From the NCBI GenBank assembly GCA_934394855.1, contig CAKRRH010000010.1, positions 1-54,572 of the forward strand: 54,572 bases of DNA. Direction: 5' to 3'. Origin of the DNA: an uncultured Eubacteriales bacterium (GTDB lineage: Bacteria; Bacillota; Clostridia; Oscillospirales; Acutalibacteraceae). Position numbers and translations under genes: made by a program. Positions 1 to 7,626 of this stretch are shown here, in pieces. Numbering within the stretch: position 1 is the first letter of the stretch; each line of letters begins with the position of its first letter. Below the pieces are notes generated by a model that saw nothing but the letters and a program-made list of their open reading frames with translations, had not been told where the DNA came from and did no database searches.

Positions 1-16
1 AACAACTTCAGACAAC

Positions 17-49
17 AAAAAAAGAGAGAAACTTGAAGTTTCTCTCTTT
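17..49 (-). terminator. Intrinsic terminator of the rpsF-ssb-rpsR operon
   Basis: Two 14-base arms at 21-34 and 36-49 are perfectly complementary. On the minus strand the stem is followed by a T run (plus-strand A's at 17-23). It lies just downstream of the rpsR stop codon. Confidence 0.85.
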
Positions 50-63
50 TCAATGACAAATAA

Positions 64-378
64 TCAGTCGCTTACATAAGGCAAGAGTGCAAGGTGACGA
101 GCACGCTTGATAGCAACTGTAAGCTCACGCTGATGGCGAGTGCAGGTACCTGTTACACGACGGGGAAGAATTTTTGCTCTTTCCGAAGTATATTTGCGAA
201 GCTTAGCGATATCTTTATAATCGATAAATGAACCCTGCTTGTCTACGCAAAAGCTGCAAACCTTTTTACGACCGCGACGGTTACCTCTCATCGGGCGTTC
301 AGCACGCTCCGGGCGCTCTGCACGCTCAACCGGCTTTTTAGCCTCTTCAGCAACCGGTGTTGCATTAGTCTGATCCAT
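64..378 (-). CDS. rpsR: 30S ribosomal protein S18
   Basis: S18 of the small ribosomal subunit, which binds next to S6 on 16S rRNA. The core from about residue 38 carries the S18 signatures VCSFC, IDYKD, LRKYTSERAKILPRR and TGTCTRHQR, and ends in the usual HLALLPY. The CxxC near residue 41 belongs to the zinc-binding type of S18. The first ~37 residues are an extra charged tail with RAERPERAERP repeats, longer than the usual 70-80 residue protein. The start is fixed by AAGGAGG about 9 bases upstream of the ATG. Last gene of rpsF-ssb-rpsR, 45 bases after ssb. Confidence 0.96.
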   Translation of the reverse strand: MDQTNATPVAEEAKKPVERAERPERAERPMRGNRRGRKKVCSFCVDKQGSFIDYKDIAKLRKYTSERAKILPRRVTGTCTRHQRELTVAIKRARHLALLPYVSD

Positions 379-423
379 GGTATTAGCCTCCTTTATATGA
401 GTTTAAGAAATAATCAATTAAAA

Positions 424-861
424 TCAGAACGGCAAATCATCGTCCGACATTGAGATTTCCTCAAAGTCGCCCGTGTCAACATTAGAAAATGAAGCGGGGG
501 CATTGTTTGCCGACGCATTTACGTTGCCTGTGCCGCTCTCTGCTTTTGAACCGCAGAAATTAGCATTATCGACAACGATCTCAAACGCATAGCGCTTGTT
601 ACCGTCTTTATCGGTATAGCTGCGCTGTTGAATGCTGCCGTTTATTGCAATCATCGAACCCTTGCGAAAATATTTTGAGATAAACTCGGCTGTCTGACGC
701 CATGCAACGCAATTTATGAAATCGGTCTGGCGCTCTGTGCCTGATTTTGAATAATTTCTGTCTACTGCAACCGAAAAGCTGCAAACGGAAACGCCGTTTG
801 GTGTAGATCTAAGCTCCGGGTCAGCGGTCAAGCGACCCATGATAATCGCAATGTTAAGCAT
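424..861 (-). CDS. ssb: Single-stranded DNA-binding protein
   Basis: Homotetrameric single-stranded DNA-binding protein of replication, repair and recombination. An OB fold occupies residues ~1-105 (start MLNIAIIMGRLTADPEL, then DFINCVAWRQTAEFI). A low-complexity linker rich in Asn, Ala and Ser follows, ending in the acidic partner-binding tip DDDLPF. Its 145 residues are normal for Firmicutes. It sits between rpsF and rpsR, the conserved order in this phylum, so it is probably co-transcribed from the promoter at 1317-1345. Confidence 0.97.
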   Translation of the reverse strand: MLNIAIIMGRLTADPELRSTPNGVSVCSFSVAVDRNYSKSGTERQTDFINCVAWRQTAEFISKYFRKGSMIAINGSIQQRSYTDKDGNKRYAFEIVVDNANFCGSKAESGTGNVNASANNAPASFSNVDTGDFEEISMSDDDLPF

Positions 862-929
862 ATCTGTTTACCGTTCCTTTCAAGGTTTTCGGAAATGATC
901 CGAACTTTTTTCACAAAATCGAGGAAAAA

Positions 930-1217
930 TTATGCTTCCTCACGGCTTGTGATGAGATATCTCAGTACGCCGTCAGCAATGTTGAGCTTACGAGTAAACT
1001 CAGCAACAAATGAAGGCTCGCTTTCATGCTGGATTACAACATAATAGCCTTCGTTTTCGTAGTTGATCGGATAAGCAAGTCTGCGCTTGCCCCACTCGTC
1101 AACATTCTCGACGGTACCCTGTGCTGCGATCTGCTCTTTGTACTTCTCAGCAAGCGCCTTTGCAGCCTCTTCTGATTCCTTTACAGAGAAAACCAGCACG
1201 GTTTCGTATTTAGCCAT
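930..1217 (-). CDS. rpsF: 30S ribosomal protein S6
   Basis: S6 pairs with S18 on the central domain of 16S rRNA. The 95-residue length, the opening MAKYETVLVFSVK, the WGKRRLAYPINYENEGYYVV core and the end VLRYLITSREE are typical of the family. The start has a strong AAAGGAGGTG ribosome-binding site. First gene of the rpsF-ssb-rpsR operon, with a leader of roughly 90 bases between promoter and start codon that holds a hairpin followed by CCG. Confidence 0.97.
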   Translation of the reverse strand: MAKYETVLVFSVKESEEAAKALAEKYKEQIAAQGTVENVDEWGKRRLAYPINYENEGYYVVIQHESEPSFVAEFTRKLNIADGVLRYLITSREEA

Positions 1218-1243
1218 CTAAAATGCACCTCCTTTTGGTCATT

Positions 1244-1273
1244 CGGCATATACATTCACAAATTTATATATGC
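1244..1273 (-). promoter_or_regulatory. Hairpin in the rpsF leader, candidate S6:S18 autoregulatory site
   Basis: In the rpsF 5' leader (minus strand) a 7-bp perfect stem GCATATA/TATATGC (arms 1267-1273 and 1246-1252) is followed at once by CCGAATG. S6:S18 is known to bind a leader structure with a conserved CCG in many bacteria. The match here is only a stem plus CCG in the right place, so the call is tentative. Confidence 0.3.
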
Positions 1274-1316
1274 AAGGATGCTTCGGGCAACGCTAATCAC
1301 CCAAAGTAACAGAATG

Positions 1317-1345
1317 ATTATACCCCACATTTTTACTTTTGTCAA
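1317..1345 (-). promoter_or_regulatory. Promoter of rpsF-ssb-rpsR
   Basis: On the minus strand TTGACA (1340-1345) and TATAAT (1317-1322) are separated by exactly 17 bases. This is a perfect consensus vegetative promoter, as expected for a ribosomal-protein operon. Confidence 0.85.
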
Positions 1346-1398
1346 GCAAAACAGTCACATTTTTTCGCAAAATCACACCAATATCCGCTCATATTAAC

Positions 1399-1432
1399 AA
1401 AAAAATCCCGCAGTGAAACTCACCACGGGAAC
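1399..1432 (-). terminator. Intrinsic terminator of the zinc-ribbon gene
   Basis: On the minus strand a stem of about 10 bp (CCCGTGGTGA with TCACTGCGGG, two wobble pairs, loop GTT) is followed by a run of seven T's. It lies 30-65 bases after the zinc-ribbon stop codon. Confidence 0.75.
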
Positions 1433-1463
1433 GAACTTGCATATATCGGTATCCGGGATATGC

Positions 1464-1742
1464 TTATTCTTCGCCACGCATTTTTGCGAAGCACTCACTG
1501 CAATAAACCGGACGGTCATCACGGGGCTCAAACGGAACCTTAGCTTCTCCGCCGCACGATGCACATGTAGCAGTATACATTTTTCTTTCTGCTCTCGATG
1601 CATTTTTGCGAGCGTCACGGCAAGCCTTGCAACGCTGCGGCTCGTTTACGAAACCTTTTGCTTCATAGAATTCTTGTTCGCCTGCTGTAAATACGAATTC
1701 GTTGCCGCATTCCTTGCAGACTAATGTTTTGTCTTCAAACAT
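1464..1742 (-). CDS. Small double zinc-ribbon protein
   Basis: A 92-residue protein with two Cys-pair modules. The N-terminal module (CKECGNEF, then CKAC) resembles the probable zinc-ribbon family common in Firmicutes. The C-terminal module (CASCGGEAKVPF, then YCSECF) fits the CxxC-x17-CxxC type. Both should bind one zinc ion each. No enzymatic domain is visible; a nucleic-acid or protein-binding role is inference only. The start has a GAGGT ribosome-binding site 6 bases upstream. It has its own terminator and is separate from the rpsF operon. Confidence 0.8.
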   Translation of the reverse strand: MFEDKTLVCKECGNEFVFTAGEQEFYEAKGFVNEPQRCKACRDARKNASRAERKMYTATCASCGGEAKVPFEPRDDRPVYCSECFAKMRGEE

Positions 1743-1863
1743 TTTAATACCTCGCCTTGAATAAATAGAAATTTTGCTAATATATAAATTTTATAAAAGC
1801 CGTAAATAAATTGTTTTGCGCCGATTTGCCATGCATCATGCATTAGAAAACAGCTCACCTGCG

Positions 1864-2448
1864 TCACCGCAGTTTTGAGCGCACCCTTTGCATTGCATTA
1901 TCGACCGATTTTTGAGATATGCCAAGTTTTTCGGCAATTGCCTCATAGCTTTGCCCCGTTAAATATGCCGAAAGCACATTAAACTCGGTCTTTGACAGCT
2001 TATTTTCAATGCTCTCACGCAGTCTGATGTAATCTTCCTTATCGATTACCGCCGTTTCGGGCTCGTCCGCCGTCACAGCCGTCACAACGCTGTCGGACTC
2101 GTTGTCGTCAATGAATATCATCATCGACTTCGGGATCTGCTTTTTTCTCAGCGATTTTCTCACCGCAGAAATAATGTTTCGGTCAACGCAAAGCTTTGCA
2201 AAAGTCGAAAATTTTGCGTTGCAGCCGCAATCAAAGCAACGAACGGCATTCATCAAGCCAATGAACCCCTCTTGCATTAAATCGTCAAAATCAAGCGAAT
2301 CGGAAAAATATCCCGAGGCACAATTCCTCACTAAAAAAATATATCGCCCGACCAAAACGGAGTAAGCGTTGCTGTCGCCCTTTTGTGCCAACTCAACAAG
2401 CTCATTGTCCGAAAGATCGTGCAAACCAGATAAACCGTTATTAACCAT
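1864..2448 (-). CDS. sigH: Sigma-70 family sigma factor, SigH-like
   Basis: RNA polymerase sigma factor with the layout of sporulation sigma-H. Region 2 includes LVELAQKGDSNAYSVLV, DDLMQEGFIGLMNAVR and FSTFAKLCVDRNIISAV. Region 4 includes LSKTEFNVLSAYLTGQSYEAIAEKLG and SVDNAMQRVRSKL. Sigma-H drives early stationary-phase and sporulation genes, including spoIIA in Bacillus. The frame stays open up to 2571, but the N-terminal homology begins near the ATG codons at 2454 and 2448. Neither has a strong ribosome-binding site, so the start is uncertain. In many Firmicutes sigH lies near rlmB and secE; here it is next to the spoIIA operon. Confidence 0.8.
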   Translation of the reverse strand: MVNNGLSGLHDLSDNELVELAQKGDSNAYSVLVGRYIFLVRNCASGYFSDSLDFDDLMQEGFIGLMNAVRCFDCGCNAKFSTFAKLCVDRNIISAVRKSLRKKQIPKSMMIFIDDNESDSVVTAVTADEPETAVIDKEDYIRLRESIENKLSKTEFNVLSAYLTGQSYEAIAEKLGISQKSVDNAMQRVRSKLR

Positions 2449-2678
2449 TGTCATCTCAAAACCAAATGGGCAAATTTTGCCCTCTGAATTTAACTTAATG
2501 ATACAACAGAATTTGTAAATTGTCAAGATTTTTTTGCACTTTGTATAAAATCTAAAAATAAATTTGGGCAAAATAATGTCAAATTATATAAACATTTGGC
2601 AGTTTGTTTGATTAAATTTACCAACACAATATACAATATGCACTACATATCAGATTAAATTTCGTCAATATTTTCGCC

Positions 2679-3359
2679 CTACAAAAGCTGCCGACGCATT
2701 AAATTTAATACATATTTTTCCCGTCTTGACACCGAAACCTGAGTCATTGACAGTTCTTTTGCCGTCTGCGATTGGGTCATGTCGCAAAAATAACGGAGAT
2801 AAATCAGCCGTCGGTCGTTGCCGCTGAGCTTTTCGATCGCACTTTTGAGCGCAATTTTCATAATCTGCTTTTCCTCGTCATAATCGGACGGAATGTCACG
2901 CACGCCTTCTTTATCCTCATCATCCGCAGTCAGCGACATTGCTGGAATTTGCGCCTGAGCCGCTGCTGCGACCTCCTCGACAGAAACATTCATCGCCGAC
3001 GCAATTTCACCGACAGTCGGCGAACGCATGAGTTCATGTTCAAGCCTTGTCCTGACGGCAACGATTTTCAGCGACATATCTTTTATCGACCGACTGACCT
3101 TGACCTGTCCGCCATCTCTGAAAAGCCGTTTGATTTCTCCCAAAATCACCGGAACGGCATAGGTTGAAAAATTATATCCCCGACTTTCGTCAAATCCGTC
3201 ATATGCTTTGACAAGCCCGACGCACCCTGCCGCATACAGGTCGTCATATTCGACTCCTTTTCCCGTATATCTGTGGGCAAGCGTATGGACAAGCGGCAGA
3301 TTTTCTCCGATAAATTCATCTCGCCGCCGCTCTTTTTCGGTTATGTTTTTTACCGCCAT
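2679..3359 (-). CDS. sigF: Forespore sigma factor sigma-F
   Basis: Sporulation sigma factor of the SigF/SigG group, 226 residues. Region 2 reads DDLYAAGCVGLVKAYDGFDESRGYNFSTYAVPVILGEIKR (in parts), region 3 SPTVGEIASAMNVSVEEV, and region 4 RLIYLRYFCDMTQSQTAKEL. It follows spoIIAB by one base, the universal spoIIAA-spoIIAB-sigF order, which identifies it as sigma-F rather than sigma-G. In the known pathway it is held by SpoIIAB and released in the forespore when dephosphorylated SpoIIAA binds SpoIIAB. Confidence 0.93.
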   Translation of the reverse strand: MAVKNITEKERRRDEFIGENLPLVHTLAHRYTGKGVEYDDLYAAGCVGLVKAYDGFDESRGYNFSTYAVPVILGEIKRLFRDGGQVKVSRSIKDMSLKIVAVRTRLEHELMRSPTVGEIASAMNVSVEEVAAAAQAQIPAMSLTADDEDKEGVRDIPSDYDEEKQIMKIALKSAIEKLSGNDRRLIYLRYFCDMTQSQTAKELSMTQVSVSRREKYVLNLMRRQLL

Positions 3360-3360
3360 A

Positions 3361-3792
3361 TCACGCTTTTTCGGTCAATATTTTTTTAAACGAAACACTC
3401 GTGCCTTTTCCGACTGTTGAGCGCACGCTGACCTTATCCATGAAGCTCTGCATCACCGCAAAGCCAAGACCTGCCCGTTCGTCGCCTGCCGTGGTATATA
3501 GCGGTTGCATCGCAAGCTTGATGTCCTCGATTCCGCAGCCCTTATCCCTGATCGTAATCGTAACGCTGTGGTCATCGATTATCTTCACTGTGATAAATAT
3601 GTATCCGAATTTATCTTTGTATCCGTGGACAATGCAGTTTGTGACCGCCTCCGACACCGCCGTTTTGATGTCGTTAATTTCCTCCAAAGTAGGGTCAAGC
3701 TGTGCGATAAATGATGCAACCGCCGTTCTTGCAAAGCTTTCGTTGCACGATCTTGAATATAATTTCATGGTGAAACTGTTTTTCGGTTTCAT
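3361..3792 (-). CDS. spoIIAB: Anti-sigma F factor SpoIIAB
   Basis: Serine kinase and anti-sigma factor of the GHKL ATPase family, 143 residues from the ATG at 3792. The N box (EAVTNCIVHGY), G1 box (RDKGCGIEDI) and G2 region (ERAGLGFAVMQSFMD, VGKGTSVSF) are intact. It would bind and inactivate sigma-F and phosphorylate SpoIIAA. The frame stays open upstream to 3933, but the ATG at 3792 overlaps the spoIIAA stop codon by 4 bases and matches the family start, so the longer version is rejected. Confidence 0.94.
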   Translation of the reverse strand: MKPKNSFTMKLYSRSCNESFARTAVASFIAQLDPTLEEINDIKTAVSEAVTNCIVHGYKDKFGYIFITVKIIDDHSVTITIRDKGCGIEDIKLAMQPLYTTAGDERAGLGFAVMQSFMDKVSVRSTVGKGTSVSFKKILTEKA

Positions 3793-4127
3793 TTTTCTTC
3801 TTCCTTTCTCTCGTCGTCCGAATCGATTATTTTGCAAAGCCGCTCCAGCCCGCTCAGCTTCATTACCTTTTTGATTGATTTTGACGGATTGAGCACCTCG
3901 ACCCGACCGCCGTATAGCTGCGTTTTTCGACATCGCCCCATCACAAGCCCGATTCCCGAAGAATCCATGAACGATATTTTGGAAAAATCCAAAAACAGCG
4001 TTTTCGGACGGTTGATCTCCGTCTCACGGTCGATTTCTTCCCTGATCGGCGCAACGCTGTGATGATCGATTTCACCGATAAGCTCCGCTTTCATAATATC
4101 GCCCGTTACAGTTATTTGACATTCCAT
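3789..4127 (-). CDS. spoIIAA: Anti-sigma F factor antagonist SpoIIAA
   Basis: STAS-domain protein of 112 residues that frees sigma-F from SpoIIAB when unphosphorylated. The phosphorylation loop is intact in FMDSSGIGLVMGR (the Ser before GIG is the target). The rest of the fold (GEIDHHSVAPIREEID, KTLFLDFSKISF, EVLNPSKSIKKVMKLSGL) is typical. First gene of the spoIIA operon. A sigma-H promoter would be expected just upstream, but only a weak match was found there. Confidence 0.94.
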   Translation of the reverse strand: MECQITVTGDIMKAELIGEIDHHSVAPIREEIDRETEINRPKTLFLDFSKISFMDSSGIGLVMGRCRKTQLYGGRVEVLNPSKSIKKVMKLSGLERLCKIIDSDDERKEEEK

Positions 4128-4167
4128 CAGTATATGCGCACCTGCCGTTCTTTATTCAAAAATGCAT

Positions 4168-4201
4168 AAAAAATAAACCTCTATAAAATCATAGAGGTTT
4201 A
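4168..4201 (-). terminator. Intrinsic terminator of ackA
   Basis: Perfect 11-bp arms at 4174-4184 and 4191-4201 (TAAACCTCTAT and its complement) with a 6-base loop. On the minus strand they are followed by a T-rich tract (plus-strand A's at 4168-4173). It lies between the ackA stop codon and spoIIAA. Confidence 0.8.
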
Positions 4202-4262
4202 TCCTTGAAAATCGGCACGAATTTTGTCAGCCGATTAAAATATTCGGTTTTATAATCGCAAA

Positions 4263-5474
4263 TTAAAGTGCTTTGCCTTCGACAAGCGCCTTTGTATCTC
4301 TTGCGATGACCATTTCCTCATCAGTCGGAATAACATCAACAATTACGCTCGAATCATCTGTCGAAATTACGCCGCTGCCGCCTCTGACTGCCGCTTCGTT
4401 CTTAGCGTCGTCGAGTTTAAGACCCATATATGAGAAGTGCTCGCAGACATATTTGCGAAGAGCCGCCGAGTTTTCGCCGATTCCGCCCGTGAATACGATT
4501 GCGTCAACGCCGCCGAGTACTGCGATGAATGAGCCGACATATTTTGTGATTTGATAGCGCTGCATTTCGATTGCAAGCTTTGCTCTCTCGTTGCCCTCAG
4601 CCGCCGCCTTTTCAACATCACGGTTGTCGCTTGATACGCCCGAAATGCCGAGGACGCCCGACTGTTTGTTGAGCAATTCAGCCATGTCGTGTGCGCTGAT
4701 GTTTTCTTTTTCCATCATATATGTAACGACCGACGGGTCAAGAGAACCCGAACGCGAACCCATCATGAAGCCGTCAAGCGGAGTAAGACCCATTGTGGTA
4801 TCAACGCATTTGCCGTCATAAACTGCGGCAAGCGACGAACCGTTGCCGAGATGGCAGGTGATGACCTTTGAGTTTTTGGGCAATTTCAAATCTTCGATTG
4901 CCTTTGCGCTTACATAACGGTGAGATGTGCCGTGGAAACCGTATCTGCGAATCTTGTAATCGGTGTAATATTTGTAAGGAACCGCAAACATAAATGCTTT
5001 TTCGGGCATTGTCTGATGGAACGATGTATCAAAAACAACAACCTGCGGAACTTCTTTGCCGAGGCACTCAATGCAAGCGTTGATGCCCTGAACATGAGCC
5101 TTGTTGTGAAGCGGTGCAAGGTCTGCAAGACGAAGAATCTCTGCAATAACATCCTCGTCAACCAACACCGATTTTGAAAATGTTGCGCCGCCCTGGACGA
5201 TTCTGTGGCCGACTGCGCCGATTTCGCTCATTGAGTCGATTGCCTTTGCAGGACCGCTTGTGAGACATTTTTCAACGCACTTGAAAGCGGCTGTATGATC
5301 TTCCATCGGGATTTCCGCTTCAAAGGTTTTGCCGTTTGAATTTTTATGGGTGATCTTGCTTCCGGAAATACCGATTCGCTCACAAAGACCCTTTGCAATT
5401 ACCTTTTCGCCGTCCATGTCGATAAGCTGATATTTCAGCGACGAGCTTCCGGCGTTTACAACTAAGATTTTCAT
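4263..5474 (-). CDS. ackA: Acetate kinase
   Basis: Converts acetyl phosphate and ADP to acetate and ATP, the last step of acetate fermentation. The N-terminal phosphate loop MKILVVNAGSSSLKY, the GHRIVQGG segment, FDTSFHQTMP, YGFHGTSHRYVS, HLGNGSS and FTGGIGENS are all present. From the ATG at 5474 it is 403 residues, normal for the family. An in-frame GTG at 5489 sits almost on the AAGGAG ribosome-binding site and is therefore rejected. It is a single-gene unit with its own promoter and terminator; no phosphotransacetylase gene is adjacent. Confidence 0.97.
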   Translation of the reverse strand: MKILVVNAGSSSLKYQLIDMDGEKVIAKGLCERIGISGSKITHKNSNGKTFEAEIPMEDHTAAFKCVEKCLTSGPAKAIDSMSEIGAVGHRIVQGGATFSKSVLVDEDVIAEILRLADLAPLHNKAHVQGINACIECLGKEVPQVVVFDTSFHQTMPEKAFMFAVPYKYYTDYKIRRYGFHGTSHRYVSAKAIEDLKLPKNSKVITCHLGNGSSLAAVYDGKCVDTTMGLTPLDGFMMGSRSGSLDPSVVTYMMEKENISAHDMAELLNKQSGVLGISGVSSDNRDVEKAAAEGNERAKLAIEMQRYQITKYVGSFIAVLGGVDAIVFTGGIGENSAALRKYVCEHFSYMGLKLDDAKNEAAVRGGSGVISTDDSSVIVDVIPTDEEMVIARDTKALVEGKAL

Positions 5475-5547
5475 GTTTTTTTGTTGCACTCCTTATTTTA
5501 ATACATTTTTATTAAAAATAGCTTAAAATGATAATACTCACTCGGTT

Positions 5548-5576
5548 ATTATACTCCCATTTTACCCCGATTTCAA
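5548..5576 (-). promoter_or_regulatory. Promoter of ackA
   Basis: On the minus strand TTGAAA (5571-5576) and TATAAT (5548-5553) are 17 bases apart, about 75 bases upstream of the ackA start. It is divergent from the GT2 promoter at 5640-5668. Confidence 0.75.
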
Positions 5577-5639
5577 CATTTTTTATCAAAATGAGTGATA
5601 TTTTTATACCACAGCTCCTGCTGCTTTGCCTTTTTATAA

Positions 5640-5668
5640 TTGACACCGCCGATCAATAAAAGTATAAT
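5640..5668 (+). promoter_or_regulatory. Promoter of the GT2-licD-cytidylyltransferase operon
   Basis: TTGACA (5640-5645) and TATAAT (5663-5668) are 17 bases apart, a perfect consensus. Because it lies inside the upstream extension of the GT2 reading frame, translation must start downstream, at 5706. Confidence 0.85.
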
Positions 5669-5705
5669 GGTAATATCAATAAGGAAACAGCAAGGGAAAA
5701 AACTT

Positions 5706-6752
5706 ATGGATAATAATACAAACATTGACAAGCTGCCGTTTGTAACGGTGGTTATCCCGGTAAAAAACGAACATAAATATATTCGCTCCTGCCTTGATTC
5801 GGTACTGCTTCAGGACTACCCGAAAAACCTGCTTGAGGTGATTTTGGCGGTCGGTCCGTCAAATGACGACACGGCGGAGATAATCGAAGAATACAGCAGA
5901 CAATATTCCCATATCAAAATGATCAAAAACCCAAAGGGCACGATTTCATGCGGCGTTAATTTAGGGATAAAAGCCGCTCTCGGCGAATATATCGTTCGGC
6001 TTGACGCTCACACCGAATTTGCAAGCGATTATGTTTCAAAATGCGTTGAATATCTCATTAAAACGGGCGCTGACAATGTCGGAGGTCCGACGGTTGTCAA
6101 AGGCAAAACGCCTGTTCAAACTGCGGTTGCGGCGGCATATTATTCGCCGTTTGCACTCGGCGGCGGAAAACAGCATATTGCAAATTTTGAAGGATACAGC
6201 GACACGGTTTCATTCGGTTCATTTAAAAAAACGACCGCTGAAAAGGTCGGTTATTTTGATGAACGGCTGATTCTTAACGAAGATGATGATTTCAACTTCA
6301 AAATCTCGGAAACCGGCGGAAAAATATTCATCACAAGCAAAATCCGCTCATTTTACTATCCGAGAGACAGCTATCCGGGGCTCATCAAGCAATATTTCGG
6401 CTATGGGCTTTGGAAGGTTGCGGTAATCAAAAAGCACCGCAAGCCGGCGAGAATATCGCACCTGATTCCGCTGATGTTTGTGCTGTTCATCACACTCGGC
6501 GCACTAATCAGTGCATTTTTGCCGATTTTGTTTATCCCCTATTTTGCAATACTTGCGTTTTACCTTTTGCTTGACATTATTGCCTCGTTTAGACTGAAAT
6601 CGCCTGACCAAAAAATCACACTTGCAACAAGATTCAGGCTTATCTACATTCATATTCTGCTTCATTTGTCCTACGGAATAGGTTTTTTATGCGGCATATT
6701 CAAATTCATGTTCACAAAATTCGATTCGGAGATTGACGGAAATGGCATATGA
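5706..6752 (+). CDS. Family 2 glycosyltransferase with C-terminal membrane segments
   Basis: Glycosyltransferase of about 348 residues. The GT-A domain starts LPFVTVVIPVKNEHKYI, with AVGPSNDDTAEII, the nucleotide-sugar Asp region YIVRLDAHTEF and the acceptor/catalytic region LILNEDDDFNFKI. Two or three hydrophobic segments lie near residues 250-345, so the protein is probably anchored with its catalytic part in the cytoplasm. This layout resembles ExoA/succinoglycan-type transferases that build a lipid-linked or exported glycan. Donor and acceptor cannot be read from the sequence. First gene of a three-gene run with licD and an IspD/TarI-like gene. Confidence 0.88.
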   Translation: MDNNTNIDKLPFVTVVIPVKNEHKYIRSCLDSVLLQDYPKNLLEVILAVGPSNDDTAEIIEEYSRQYSHIKMIKNPKGTISCGVNLGIKAALGEYIVRLDAHTEFASDYVSKCVEYLIKTGADNVGGPTVVKGKTPVQTAVAAAYYSPFALGGGKQHIANFEGYSDTVSFGSFKKTTAEKVGYFDERLILNEDDDFNFKISETGGKIFITSKIRSFYYPRDSYPGLIKQYFGYGLWKVAVIKKHRKPARISHLIPLMFVLFITLGALISAFLPILFIPYFAILAFYLLLDIIASFRLKSPDQKITLATRFRLIYIHILLHLSYGIGFLCGIFKFMFTKFDSEIDGNGI

Positions 6753-7620
6753 AATCGGCAGCGACGAGCTGAAAAAATTACAGCAAAAAAGCCTTGAAAT
6801 GGCGAAATATTTTTTAAAAATATGCCGTGAAAACGGTCTTTTGTGCTATCTTTGCGGTGGCTGCTGCATCGGTGCTGTGAGGGGCGGCGGATTTGTTCCG
6901 TGGGATGACGACATCGATTTTTTCATGCCCCGACCCGACTATGAACGGCTTATCAGAATTTGGGATAAATGCGCCGACACAGAGCGCTATTCGCTTCAGG
7001 TGTCGACCCGCAAAACCGAGACACGAAATCAGTTTTTGACGATATGCGACAACAACACAACATACATAAAAAGCTACATGGCGGATCTTGACATAAATCA
7101 CGGACTGAGCCTTGACATAATCCCGCTTGACGGCAGACCGAAGCCCGGAAAGCTATATGGCATAAAGCGCAAAATACAGATAATCAATGCGCTGGTCTAT
7201 TCGCTTTGCATTATCGGAAAAGCCCCGACAAACCACGGAAAAGCGGTTGAAACGCTCGGAAAAATTTTGCTCGGAATTTTCCGAGGAAAAAGACTTCGGT
7301 TCAAGCTTTACAGCTTTGCCGAAAAATGTATGTCAAAATATAATTTTTACGGTTCGGAATATGTTGCAGAGCTTACAACAGGACCTGTGTTCATGAAGCG
7401 CGACTACCCGACAAAGTGGTTCATCAATTCGGCAGATCTGCCGTTTGAGGACACAAAAATGCCTGTTCCCGTGGGGTATGACGAATATCTCACAATGGCT
7501 TTCGGCGATTACATGACGCCGCCTCCCGAATCAGAGCGCACATTTCACCATGATTTTGAGTTCATCGACATGGATCACCCATATACCGATTACAAAGGAA
7601 TTTACTACTGCAAGGAGTGA
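6742..7620 (+). CDS. LicD-family phosphotransferase
   Basis: LicD-type enzyme of about 292 residues, a nucleotidyltransferase-fold family that transfers phosphocholine or another phospho-alcohol from a CDP-activated donor onto cell-surface polysaccharide or teichoic acid. The signature GAVRGGGFVPWDDDIDFFM followed by RPDYERL is clear. The gene overlaps the end of the GT2 gene by 11 bases if the ATG at 6742 is used; GGAG lies about 11 bases upstream. The next gene encodes a cytidylyltransferase that could supply the CDP-activated donor. The actual substituent (choline, ribitol, glycerol) is unknown. Confidence 0.88.
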   Translation: MAYEIGSDELKKLQQKSLEMAKYFLKICRENGLLCYLCGGCCIGAVRGGGFVPWDDDIDFFMPRPDYERLIRIWDKCADTERYSLQVSTRKTETRNQFLTICDNNTTYIKSYMADLDINHGLSLDIIPLDGRPKPGKLYGIKRKIQIINALVYSLCIIGKAPTNHGKAVETLGKILLGIFRGKRLRFKLYSFAEKCMSKYNFYGSEYVAELTTGPVFMKRDYPTKWFINSADLPFEDTKMPVPVGYDEYLTMAFGDYMTPPPESERTFHHDFEFIDMDHPYTDYKGIYYCKE

Positions 7621-7626
7621 AAAAAT

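Noticed and set aside
4154..4182. Sigma-H-like promoter upstream of spoIIAA (AGAGGTTTA ... TTTGAAT on the minus strand)
   Set aside because: The spacer is 13 bases instead of 11-12, key bases differ from consensus, and it overlaps the ackA terminator.
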